From Pseudomonas sp. PB106 (GTDB lineage: Bacteria > Pseudomonadota > Gammaproteobacteria > Pseudomonadales > Pseudomonadaceae), in the NCBI RefSeq assembly GCF_009764645.1, contig NZ_RWIM01000001.1:1-53909 (forward strand): a stretch of DNA of 53,909 nucleotides. Direction: 5' to 3'. The position numbers and the translations under genes were made by a program. The notes beneath the pieces were generated by a model. That model saw nothing but the letters and a program-made list of their open reading frames with translations. It had not been told where the DNA came from and made no database searches. Of the stretch, positions 8,630-17,989 are shown one piece after another (positions within the stretch are counted from its first letter, which is position 1; each line of letters opens with the position of its first letter).

Positions 8630-10312
8630 TTACTCGGGCAGGGCGATAGGGCCGATGTCTTTGAACACATCACCGGGGCCCGGGTTCGCTTTATGTGTCG
8701 AGCCACCGAAATGTTTCATGATCCCCCACACCGCGTTGAGCGAGGTCTGCACCGCGCCTTCGACCCATGCCGGCGTCCACGAAACGTCGTCGCCGGCGAT
8801 GAAAATTCCGCGCTGCTCGGCTGGCATCTCGTCCTGCATGAAGTGCGCATACATGCGTTGGTTGTAGCGATAGTGGCCGGGCAGGGCGCCTTTGAAAGCA
8901 CCGAGGAAGTATGGGTCAGCTTCCCACGACACGGTGATCGGGTCGCCGATGATTCGCGCGGCGATGTCGACTTTCGGGTAGATCTTTTTCAACGCATTCA
9001 ACGCCAGCTCGACGCGTTTTTCCACGGGATGCGGGAGCATCTTCAACGCATCGCTCATCCACGAGTACGACAGGCAAATCACCCCCGGTTTGTCGTCGCC
9101 GTTGTCGAACAGGTAAGTGCCACGGGTCAGGCGATCGGTGAGGGTCATGCTCATCAAGTCACTACCGGTTTCTGGATCTTTGTCCTTCCAGAACGGTCGG
9201 TCGACCATCACGAACGTCTTCGACGATTGCATATAGCGGGTGCGATCCAGCGCCATCCACATTTTCTGTGAGAACAGGGTTTCGTCGCATTCGATCTGCG
9301 TGGTCAGCAGCCAGCTCTGGCAAGTGGTCAGCACGGCGGCGTATTCGCGGGTATCGCCATTGTTGTCGGTGACAGCAAAGCGGCCATCCGGTGCATGGGC
9401 GATTTTCTTCACGCCGGAACGCGGCGCACCGCGATGCAGGGATTTCAGGCTGGTGCCCTCGGGCCAGTGCACGCAGCGCTCCGGCACATGGCGCCAGATA
9501 CCTTGCGGCACCTGCTCGACGCCGCCGACCACCAAGTGTTGATGGTCATCGCAGTTGGTCATGACCACGCGAAAGATTTCCAGCATCGAATTGGGGAAGT
9601 CCGAGTCCCAGCCGCCGGTGCCGAAACCGACCTGGCCGAACACTTCGCGGTGATGGAACGACAGCTTGGCGAAGGCTTCCGAGGTGGCGACGAAGTCATA
9701 GAAGGTGCGGTCGTCCCACAGCGGCACCAAGGTATTCCACAGCTCTTTAAGGCGCGGCACATCGCGGTCGCGGATGGCTTGCTGGATATCGGCGAACTGC
9801 GAGCCAGCCTCCAGCGCATCCGCCCAGGCGTCAGCCACTTCCTGGAACAGTGCAGGAAGATCCGCCAGTTTCTGTGCGTAATGGGTTTTGCCTTCCAGAT
9901 CGATCACGGTGCTGCCGGAGGCAGGTGTGAGTGGGTTCGGGAAAGGTTTGGTCTCAAGGCCGAGCTTGTCGACGTAGTGATAGAACGCGGTAGAAGACAC
10001 CGGAAAACGCATGCCGCCGAGTTCAGCGACGATGCCATCAGTGCCGTTGAAGGCTTGCGAGCGCAGACGACCGCCGAGCTTCGACGCCTCATAAACCACC
10101 GGTTTCAAACCGAGTTTCATCAACTCGTAAGCCGCCACCAGACCCGCAATGCCTGCGCCGACAATCGCCACTTCAGCGCCGTGATTGTGTTCAGGAATAA
10201 TGCCGAGACCGGCGGGGTGTTCGATCCAGTCGTCGAACGCGAACGGAAAGTCCGGGCCGAAAATGGTGACTGGTTTCTTACCGTCTGCAGGATGGCGATT
10301 GTTCTTGTTCAT
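8630..10312 (-). CDS. davB: L-lysine 2-monooxygenase DavB
   Basis: A 560-residue flavin amine oxidase. The FAD motif VGAGIAGLVA starts at residue 51 and is followed by EASKLGGRLRSQAF. The sequence closely matches what I know of P. putida DavB (segments NKNNRHPADGKKPVTIFGPD and GGMRFPVSSTAFYHYVDKLG). It oxidatively decarboxylates lysine to 5-aminopentanamide, feeding DavA. A possible -10 element, CTATACT, lies 41-47 nt before the start, with two dyads further upstream. The Lrp-type regulator gene is immediately upstream on the same strand. Confidence 0.95.
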   Translation of the reverse strand: MNKNNRHPADGKKPVTIFGPDFPFAFDDWIEHPAGLGIIPEHNHGAEVAIVGAGIAGLVAAYELMKLGLKPVVYEASKLGGRLRSQAFNGTDGIVAELGGMRFPVSSTAFYHYVDKLGLETKPFPNPLTPASGSTVIDLEGKTHYAQKLADLPALFQEVADAWADALEAGSQFADIQQAIRDRDVPRLKELWNTLVPLWDDRTFYDFVATSEAFAKLSFHHREVFGQVGFGTGGWDSDFPNSMLEIFRVVMTNCDDHQHLVVGGVEQVPQGIWRHVPERCVHWPEGTSLKSLHRGAPRSGVKKIAHAPDGRFAVTDNNGDTREYAAVLTTCQSWLLTTQIECDETLFSQKMWMALDRTRYMQSSKTFVMVDRPFWKDKDPETGSDLMSMTLTDRLTRGTYLFDNGDDKPGVICLSYSWMSDALKMLPHPVEKRVELALNALKKIYPKVDIAARIIGDPITVSWEADPYFLGAFKGALPGHYRYNQRMYAHFMQDEMPAEQRGIFIAGDDVSWTPAWVEGAVQTSLNAVWGIMKHFGGSTHKANPGPGDVFKDIGPIALPE

Positions 10313-10352
10313 GGCTGACCTTGCTGGCGACCCGACGCGGGATGCGCGTCTG

Positions 10353-10359
10353 AGTATAG
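10353..10359 (-). promoter_or_regulatory. Putative davB -10 element
   Basis: CTATACT on the minus strand, 41 nt before the davB ATG, matches the extended -10 favoured by sigma-S and also serves sigma-70 (TATACT). No good -35 is visible 16-18 nt upstream. That would fit an activated or stationary-phase promoter. Unproven. Confidence 0.4.
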
Positions 10360-10397
10360 GAAAAGATGCCAGCCATTCTAGGGAGCGTGGAACACGT

Positions 10398-10455
10398 TAA
10401 TAAGACGCAAAGTGTCGTCGTTTTGCTATTAAGTTGTGCATAACGACAATCTTAA
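10398..10455. promoter_or_regulatory. Tandem AT-rich dyads upstream of davB (candidate Lrp-type operator)
   Basis: Dyad 1 spans 10398-10432, with ends TTAATA and TATTAA and inner GCAAA / TTTTGC. Dyad 2 spans 10429-10455, TTAAGTTGT against ACAATCTTAA (one extra base). They lie about 40-95 nt upstream of the putative davB -10, a usual place for an Lrp/AsnC activator. The gene for such a regulator is next door. The assignment is inference. Confidence 0.4.
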
Positions 10456-10472
10456 ACTCCACTTCGATCACT

Positions 10473-10499
10473 GGAGGAGCGGGCTTGCCCGCGAAGAGG
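10473..10499. repeat. Single REP sequence
   Basis: The string ggaggagcgggcttgcccgc and the following gaagagg contain the palindrome GCGGGCTTGCCCGC at 10479-10492. It is a REP singlet of a family unlike the others in this window. It lies between the lrp-type gene and davB. Confidence 0.55.
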
Positions 10500-10508
10500 C
10501 ATTCACAT

Positions 10509-10528
10509 TCACCGAGAAATCCCGGTGA
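10509..10528 (-). terminator. Small hairpin after the lrp-type gene
   Basis: TCACCG and CGGTGA pair around an 8-base loop just after the regulator stop codon. There is no T-tract on the minus strand, so it is at best a weak or factor-assisted terminator. Confidence 0.3.
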
Positions 10529-10534
10529 GAAAAT

Positions 10535-10996
10535 TCAAACCGGCTGCCCCCGATCAATCTTGCTACTCAAAATAATCGAAGTCGTCGTCTTCTCCACCCC
10601 ATCCACGCTGCCAATCTGATCCAGCAACTGATCCAGCTGCTCCGGCGAATCGGTGCGCAACCATGCCACATAATCAAACTCGCCACTCACCGCACACAAC
10701 TGCTGCACCTGCGCCATGGCACCCAACCGGCGCACCACCTCTTTGCCGGAACGCGGCTGCACCTTGATCCCGACGTAGGCCTGCAAGCCGCCATCGACCA
10801 CCCGCTGACCCAAACGCACGCCATAACCAGTAATCACCTTGGCCTTTTCCAGGCGCGCCAGCCGCGAGGTCACCGTGGTACGCGCAATGCCTAATTGCCG
10901 GGCAAGCATCGCCACGCTTTCGCGGGCGTTGATCTGCAGGGCAGCGATTAGCTGACGATCGATTTCATCGAGCGCGGGCGGGCGGGTGTCTGGCAA
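10535..10996 (-). CDS. Lrp/AsnC family transcriptional regulator
   Basis: A 153-residue regulator with an N-terminal helix-turn-helix (LDEIDRQLIAALQINAR to TTVTSRLARLEKAKVITGYG, about residues 8-60) and a C-terminal AsnC/RAM ligand-binding domain (VGIKVQPRSGKEVVRRL). I chose the TTG start at 10996 because GGAG lies 7 nt before it and the length fits the family. The open frame extends to a GTG at 11047 without a ribosome site. It lies directly upstream of davB-davA on the same strand, so it probably controls lysine catabolism, perhaps through the dyads at 10398-10455. The ligand is unknown. Confidence 0.85.
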   Translation of the reverse strand: MPDTRPPALDEIDRQLIAALQINARESVAMLARQLGIARTTVTSRLARLEKAKVITGYGVRLGQRVVDGGLQAYVGIKVQPRSGKEVVRRLGAMAQVQQLCAVSGEFDYVAWLRTDSPEQLDQLLDQIGSVDGVEKTTTSIILSSKIDRGQPV

Positions 10997-11302
10997 GGGC
11001 TGGCTCCATGGTGTGTGGGGGCGGTGAGTTGCGCATATTACAGACACTGTTAGCAGCGCGCTTACAGGCGATGTTTGAACGGTTCACCCAAGTGTCGACG
11101 CTATCGTTGAGCTGAAACAATACATCGCATATTTGATTTGACTTGCCTGGCCTATTTATCAAGAATGCCAGCAAGAGCGCGAAATCTGCTGCCTTGCAGG
11201 GCATTAGCGGATGTAGGTACCTCAGCGATGCTGCAACATCGGTGTAAGGTGAGACCTCTTCATCCCATTTCCTGAGGATGCAAATATCAGGATTCAAACA
11301 TC
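10997..11302. other. Low-GC gap between the lrp-type gene and the nuclease-like gene
   Basis: About 300 bases, clearly less GC-rich than the flanks. A 110-codon minus-strand open frame (10965-11297, TTG start) overlaps the regulator and resembles no family I know, so I do not call it. On the plus strand TTGAGC, 17 bases, then TATTTG near 11107-11135 could be a weak promoter, and an intrinsic terminator follows at 11303. A short plus-strand RNA is possible but not shown. Confidence 0.4.
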
Positions 11303-11860
11303 AAGGGCAGCCGAATGGCTGCCCTTTTCTTTGTCTTCAAGAATGTACCTCTTGTATAAAAGCTCGCCTTGGCGGTGCTTGTTCATCGCTCTTGCCGGAG
11401 CGTGCATGAAGTTCCAGAGGACATGCCCGTTACGCATATCGACCACCACAAGCATGTCGTTCTTTGCCTCATAGGCGTTGATGAATGCCATTCGGAAGCC
11501 GCCATTATCGTAAAGGACTTTCCATACTTCGAAAGGTCCCGTGAGCGTATCGATTGCATGTCGAACATAGCGCTCTCGGGAGTCTGGACGTTTCTCGACT
11601 ATGTGAGCCAGTTTGTCTCTCATGACTGCAACGTTTCCAATAGGTGTGAGGATAGTGACGGCCAGTACTGACTCGTCGACGAACCCCAAGTGATCCAAGA
11701 GGATTTTGAGGGCGCCGTCGGCGTCGTCAGCCCTTTTGACTTCTTCGATTGCGGCTGAGCGAAGCTCCCTCGATAACATTCTCAGATCAGGTAAAGCAAA
11801 GTCGATCCAGGTTGGCTGGTCGGCTGCTTTCTTTATCAGTGACGCAGCATTCACGAGCAT
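11294..11860 (-). CDS. PBECR2-type nuclease domain protein (Mu-like phage head protein C-terminus)
   Basis: A 188-residue protein resembling the C-terminal domain of Mu gpF/SPP1 gp7-like head morphogenesis proteins, the PBECR2 domain (phage Barnase-EndoU-ColicinE5/D-RelE-like nuclease). Supporting motifs are VAVMRDKLAHIVEKRPDSRERY, LTGPFEVWKV, FINAYEAKNDMLVVVDMRNG and VLWNFMH. The head-assembly part is absent, so it stands alone. GGA lies near the ATG. No antitoxin or phage gene adjoins. Base composition is poorer in GC than the neighbours, and a tRNA gene lies 250 nt upstream, both hinting at acquisition. The last codons coincide with a plus-strand terminator, so the original C-terminus may have been replaced. 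Family call moderate; biochemical role unknown. Confidence 0.65.
   Translation of the reverse strand: MLVNAASLIKKAADQPTWIDFALPDLRMLSRELRSAAIEEVKRADDADGALKILLDHLGFVDESVLAVTILTPIGNVAVMRDKLAHIVEKRPDSRERYVRHAIDTLTGPFEVWKVLYDNGGFRMAFINAYEAKNDMLVVVDMRNGHVLWNFMHAPARAMNKHRQGELLYKRYILEDKEKGSHSAALDV
11303..11332 (+). terminator. Intrinsic terminator on the plus strand, inside the 3' end of the nuclease-like gene
   Basis: AAGGGCAGCC, loop GAAT and GGCTGCCCTT form a perfect 10-bp stem, followed by TTCTTTGTC on the plus strand. No plus-strand gene precedes it. On the minus strand the same bases encode the last residues of the 188-residue protein. Confidence 0.65.
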
Positions 11861-12076
11861 AAAAACAATCCTGGACGGGCGGTGGCGTCCGGAGATTACT
11901 CGTCGGTAGAAACGGTCAACAAGGCGGGAGAAGTGGAGAAAACATGAGTTCGGAATGTTCCTACAGACCTTGCGGCTGTATTCCTCGAAACGCGCTTCGG
12001 AACTTGCCTACAGCCTTCGGGGAAGTCTTGCGGACATTGCGCTCGCCAACACTGAAACCCCAACCACTCGCCCAAG
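11861..12076. other. Gap between the nuclease-like gene and the tRNA, with two imperfect direct repeats
   Basis: About 215 bases with no convincing gene. TTCGGAATGTTCCTACAG at 11949-11966 and TTCGGAACTTGCCTACAG at 11996-12013 match at 14 of 18 positions, 47 bases apart. I found no copy of the tRNA 3' end, so no att duplication is evident. Confidence 0.5.
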
Positions 12077-12102
12077 AAAAAGCCGCGCATTTAGCGCGGC
12101 TT
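12077..12102 (-). terminator. Intrinsic terminator of the tRNA gene
   Basis: On the minus strand AAGCCGCGC, loop TAAAT and GCGCGGCTT form a nine-pair stem, followed by a short T-run (TTTTC). It begins 6 nt after the tRNA CCA end. Confidence 0.85.
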
Positions 12103-12108
12103 TCAATT

Positions 12109-12185
12109 TGGTGGGCCCACACGGACTTGAACCGTGGACCAAAGGATTATGAGTCCTCTGCTCTAACCAACTGAGCTATAGGCCC
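12109..12185 (-). tRNA. tRNA with CAT anticodon, Ile2 (lysidine) type
   Basis: A 77-nt cloverleaf including an encoded CCA. The acceptor stem pairs GGGCCTA with TGGGCCC (one wobble), the D-arm is GCTCAGTTGGTTAGAGC, the anticodon loop CTCATAA, the T-arm CCACGGTTCAAGTCCGTGT... and the discriminator A. The acceptor has C4-G69 and C5-G68, features of the TilS-modified tRNA-Ile2 rather than elongator tRNA-Met (U4-A69 in E. coli), so it likely reads AUA. Automatic annotation may call it tRNA-Met. It lies between the low-GC patch and rmcA. Confidence 0.9.
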
Positions 12186-12200
12186 TCAGTAGGTCGCGGA

Positions 12201-15200
12201 TTATAGCGACGGTTTCTCGGCTGTGCTATCCGAAAAATCCGATACGGTTACACGCAGAAACGTTGCGGCGAATTCTTCCGGTGGCAGCGGCAGGCTGACG
12301 ATGTAGCCCTGGATCTGTTCGCAGCCTTCGGCGGCGAGGAATTGCTGTTGCGCCTGGGTTTCCACCCCCTCGGCGATCACGGTGAATTGCATGCTCCGGC
12401 CGAGGGCGATGATGGCGCGGACAATCGCTGCATCGTGAGGATCGTCGGGCAGTCCGCGGACGAAGGACTGGTCAATTTTGAGGATGTCGAGCGGCAGGCG
12501 CTTGAGGTAACTGAGTGAGGAATAGCCGGTGCCGAAGTCGTCGATAGCCAGTTGCACGCCGAGGTGTTTGAGTTGGTGCAGCACGGCCAGCGCTTCTTCG
12601 GCCTGACTCATGATGAAATTCTCGGTAATTTCCAGTTGCAGTAAGTCCGGTTGGAGACGGTTGTCCTTGAGCAGTTGTTCGATGCGTCCGAGCAGATTGG
12701 GCTGGCGCAGTTGCGCGCCGGCGAGGTTCACCGAGAGCGGGCCGAGGCTGTCGTAGACCTGATTCCATTCGAACATCTGTCGGCACGCGGTCTCCAGCAC
12801 CCAGTCGCCGATCTGCAAGATCATGCCGTTCTCTTCGGCCAGCGGAATGAAGTGTTCTGGCGGCACGTCGCCAAAGGTCGGGTGACGCCAGCGGATCAAT
12901 GCTTCGGCACCGACCAGGCTGTGGTCCTCCAGACTGATTTTTGGCTGGTAGTAGAGAAACAATTCATCGCGCTCGATGGCCCGACGCAGCTCGTGCTCCA
13001 GTGCCACGCGTTCGCTCGCTTGGGCGGTGAGGTCGCGGGTGTAGCTCTCGACGCGGTTACGGCCCTTGGCCTTGGAGCGGTACATCGCCGCGTCGGCGTT
13101 TTTCACCAGCGTGGCGACGTCACAGCCATCACGCGGGTAGAGGCTGGTGCCGATACTGGCGCTGATGAAAAACTCATGTTCGCCAGCCTGGAACGGCGCC
13201 CCGAAGCAATTGAGCAGTTTGCTGGCGATGTTGTCGGCATCGCTGGCCTGTTGCAGGCCGGGCAGCAGGATGATGAATTCATCGCCGCCGAGTCGCGCCA
13301 CAGTGTCGATGTCACGAAGCTGTTCTTTCAAACGCACGGCGATGCCTTTAAGCAGAAGATCACCAACCGGATGGCCGAGGCTGTCGTTGATGTGCTTGAA
13401 GCGGTCGAGATCGAGGAACAGCACGGCGCCCTGGCCGCCGTTTTCCTGCTGATTGTTGAGTGCAGTGAGCAAGCGGCTTTCGAACAACGTGCGATTGGGC
13501 AGGCCGGTCAGCGGGTCGTGGTGAGCCTGATAATCGAGCTTGGCCTGCGCGTGCTTGAGGCTGGAAATGTCGGCAAACACTGCGACGAAGTGGGTGATGA
13601 ACTTGTCGCGGTTGCGCACGGCGCTGATGGTCAGCCAGCTCGGGTACAGCTCGCCGTTCTTGCGCCGATTGGAAATCTCGCCCTGCCAGTGGCCTTCGTC
13701 GGTCAACTGGTGCCACATCGCCGCGTAAAAAGCGCTGTCGTGCAGGCCGGAAGCGAGCAAGCGCGGGGTGTGGCCGAGGGCTTCGCTTTCGCTGTAGCCA
13801 GTGATCTCGGTGAAGGCGCGGTTGACCGCGCTGATGTGCTGCTGAGTGTCGGTGATCAACACGCCTTCGGCGGTGCTTTCGAAAACGGTCGCGGCTTGTT
13901 GCAGTTTTTCCTGCATCAGATGCCGTTCGGTGATGTCGCGGGCGATGGTCAGCATGCAGTCTTCTTCGCCGATCGGCAGCGGACGGCTGGAGACTTCGCA
14001 GAGGCGAATCTGCCCGTCGCTGCGACGGATATGGCAGGTGAAGTCGCGGACGAAACCGTCACGGTGCAGCAGATCGAGCATCTGTTTGCGCTCGTTGAGG
14101 TTGACCCAGATACCCAGGTCCAGCGCCGAACGATCCACCGACATCGCACTGTTGAAACCGGTGATGCGGCTGAAGCCTTCGTTGACCTCCAGCAGCAAAC
14201 CATCGCTCTGCCGCGACAGCAGCAAGCCGTCCGGCGAGGCATGGAAGGCCTTGGCAAACTTCTCTTCGGAAGTCTGCAATTGTTGTTGGGTTTCCTTGAG
14301 CTGGGTGATGTCGCGCACCACGACCACCAATGCGGGCGTGGTGTCGAGATCGAATGGCTCGGCGGAAATCAGGCCGGTGAACAACTGGCCGTTGTTGCGG
14401 CGAAAGGGCATTTCCAGGTTACGAATGCTGCCGGCCTGCAAACGCTGCAACAGCCCTGGGCCGACACCGGGAATGCCCCAGATATTCAGGTTAGTGGCGG
14501 TTTGACCAATGACTTCTTCGGCTCTCAGGCCAATCTGCTCTTCAAAGGCTTCGTTGACCTCCAGCAAACATCCGTCAGACAGCCGCGCGATGACCAGGAT
14601 GTCCGGGCATTGCTGAAATACCGAAGCAAACTTCTGCTCCGACAGCCGCAGGGCTTCTTCGGTGCGCTTGATTTCACTGATATCGATCATCAGACCGCGC
14701 ATCACCGGCTCATGACCGTGCTCGATCAGGCTGACGATGTCGCGCACCCACAGGCAACGGCCATCGGCGGTGATCACACGATAATCGACAATATGATCGC
14801 GGCCCTCGCGCAGCGCTTCTTTGCAATAACTCTGCGTGCGGGTCAGGTCCGCCGGATGAATGATGTTGTGCCAGAAGCCTGGAATCAGCCAATGGGATTG
14901 TGGATAACCGAGCAGGTCTTCGGCGTGGGGCGACACATAGCTATAGGTGAAGTCGCTCATGCGCGCTTCCCAGGCGATGGCCGACAGACTTTCCACCAGA
15001 CCGCGGTAGTGATATTCGCTGCTGCGCAGTTCCTGTTCGAGGTCTATGCGGCGGGCGATTTCCGAACTCAGGCGGCGGTTGATGCGGATCACCACGGCCA
15101 GGATGGTGACCAGCAATAAAAGGCCCGGCAGCCCATAGATCAGTAAGTCTGACCAGAATGTCCGGTGATCGAGGACATTGCCGACCCAGTGTTCCTGAAT

Positions 15201-15947
15201 ACTGCTGATCTCATCCGGGCTCATGTCGGCGAGGACTTTGTCGAGAATCCCCACCAGAACCTTGTTGTCGCGGGGCACAGCCATTGCCAGTTGATAGCGA
15301 TATGGGGTTTCGCCGCTCACGTATAAGCCATCGAGCTTGAGCTGGCGCAGGCTCCAGACGCTGGAGGCGAGGTCGCCAACCACGGCGTCCACTTCATCTG
15401 TCGCCAAGGCTTGCAACGCCGAGCTGACATTGGGCATGGCCACCAGATTGAGATCGGGGTGATGAGTGCGCAGCAGTTCGTGGGGCGCGTAGTTTTCTAC
15501 CACGGCAATCTTCAGGCCGTAGAGATCATCCAGTTTGCGCGGTTGCGCGCCACCGACGTGGGCAAGGATGACGATCGGGAAGTCGAGATAGGGGCGGGTG
15601 AATGACAGGTAATTCTGGCGCTCCGGGGTGGACATGATCCCGGGCAACAGGTCGATCTTGCCGGTTTTTACTTGCTCCAGCACTACTGTCCAGCTCACGG
15701 GTTCGATCGGCGTCAATTTGATCGCCAGACGCTGGCGGATGACGTCGATGTAGTCGGCCGCCAATCCTTGATAGCGATTCTGATCGTCGCGGTACTCGAA
15801 CGGCGGCCACGACGCGTCGACACCCAAGCGCAAGTCCGGGTGAGCCGCCAGCCAGCTACGTTCTTCATCGGTCAGAGTCAGCGCGTTAGCCGTTGCGGTC
15901 CAGATCATCAGTGACAGCAAAAAAAGCACGGACGCCAATCTGGGCAT
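12201..15947 (-). CDS. rmcA: Periplasmic-sensor PAS-GGDEF-EAL c-di-GMP enzyme (RmcA-like)
   Basis: A 1248-residue membrane enzyme of cyclic-di-GMP turnover. Order: signal peptide (MPRLASVLFLLSLMIWTA), periplasmic SBP_bac_3 domain (about 25-260), membrane segment (about 269-295), four PAS domains (about 310-810), GGDEF (intact LGGDEF near 887) and EAL (EALIRW near 1012, DDFGTGYSS). Both catalytic motifs look intact. The architecture and the place just after rpoD match P. aeruginosa PA0575/RmcA, a redox-linked phosphodiesterase. ATG at 15947 gives the signal peptide; the frame runs on into rpoD to 16166. The periplasmic ligand is unknown. Confidence 0.88.
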   Translation of the reverse strand: MPRLASVLFLLSLMIWTATANALTLTDEERSWLAAHPDLRLGVDASWPPFEYRDDQNRYQGLAADYIDVIRQRLAIKLTPIEPVSWTVVLEQVKTGKIDLLPGIMSTPERQNYLSFTRPYLDFPIVILAHVGGAQPRKLDDLYGLKIAVVENYAPHELLRTHHPDLNLVAMPNVSSALQALATDEVDAVVGDLASSVWSLRQLKLDGLYVSGETPYRYQLAMAVPRDNKVLVGILDKVLADMSPDEISSIQEHWVGNVLDHRTFWSDLLIYGLPGLLLLVTILAVVIRINRRLSSEIARRIDLEQELRSSEYHYRGLVESLSAIAWEARMSDFTYSYVSPHAEDLLGYPQSHWLIPGFWHNIIHPADLTRTQSYCKEALREGRDHIVDYRVITADGRCLWVRDIVSLIEHGHEPVMRGLMIDISEIKRTEEALRLSEQKFASVFQQCPDILVIARLSDGCLLEVNEAFEEQIGLRAEEVIGQTATNLNIWGIPGVGPGLLQRLQAGSIRNLEMPFRRNNGQLFTGLISAEPFDLDTTPALVVVVRDITQLKETQQQLQTSEEKFAKAFHASPDGLLLSRQSDGLLLEVNEGFSRITGFNSAMSVDRSALDLGIWVNLNERKQMLDLLHRDGFVRDFTCHIRRSDGQIRLCEVSSRPLPIGEEDCMLTIARDITERHLMQEKLQQAATVFESTAEGVLITDTQQHISAVNRAFTEITGYSESEALGHTPRLLASGLHDSAFYAAMWHQLTDEGHWQGEISNRRKNGELYPSWLTISAVRNRDKFITHFVAVFADISSLKHAQAKLDYQAHHDPLTGLPNRTLFESRLLTALNNQQENGGQGAVLFLDLDRFKHINDSLGHPVGDLLLKGIAVRLKEQLRDIDTVARLGGDEFIILLPGLQQASDADNIASKLLNCFGAPFQAGEHEFFISASIGTSLYPRDGCDVATLVKNADAAMYRSKAKGRNRVESYTRDLTAQASERVALEHELRRAIERDELFLYYQPKISLEDHSLVGAEALIRWRHPTFGDVPPEHFIPLAEENGMILQIGDWVLETACRQMFEWNQVYDSLGPLSVNLAGAQLRQPNLLGRIEQLLKDNRLQPDLLQLEITENFIMSQAEEALAVLHQLKHLGVQLAIDDFGTGYSSLSYLKRLPLDILKIDQSFVRGLPDDPHDAAIVRAIIALGRSMQFTVIAEGVETQAQQQFLAAEGCEQIQGYIVSLPLPPEEFAATFLRVTVSDFSDSTAEKPSL

Positions 15948-16040
15948 AACGCTCTCGTTATGGCTCGGGGATGATTGTTTCGAGTGTAGACGGGGTAAGC
16001 AGCGGGGAGGGTGGTGCGGGGAATTTAATCTGCCATAAAA

Positions 16041-16068
16041 ACAAAACCCCCGGCCTGGGCCGGGGGTT
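16041..16068 (-). terminator. Intrinsic terminator after rpoD
   Basis: On the minus strand AACCCCCGGC, loop CCAG and GCCGGGGGTT form a ten-pair stem, followed by TTGTTTTTA. It lies 7 nt after the rpoD stop and separates rpoD from rmcA. Confidence 0.9.
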
Positions 16069-16074
16069 CTGGTA

Positions 16075-17922
<1,848 letters not shown>

Positions 17923-17989
17923 AACACCCTATCCACTGAAGGTCTTGGCGGGCAAAAAACAAGCCGAGGATTATACCTGAGCTATGACC

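Noticed and set aside
10965..11297. 110-codon minus-strand frame downstream of the nuclease-like gene, a possible antitoxin
   Set aside because: TTG start without a ribosome site, overlaps the start region of the lrp-type regulator, and shows no antitoxin-like features.
11861..12185. Genomic-island attachment site at the 3' end of the tRNA
   Set aside because: I searched the low-GC patch for a copy of the tRNA 3' sequence and found none, and there is no integrase gene.
12651..15119. An 822-codon plus-strand frame opposite the rmcA-like gene
   Set aside because: Antisense shadow, caused by codon bias in high-GC DNA.
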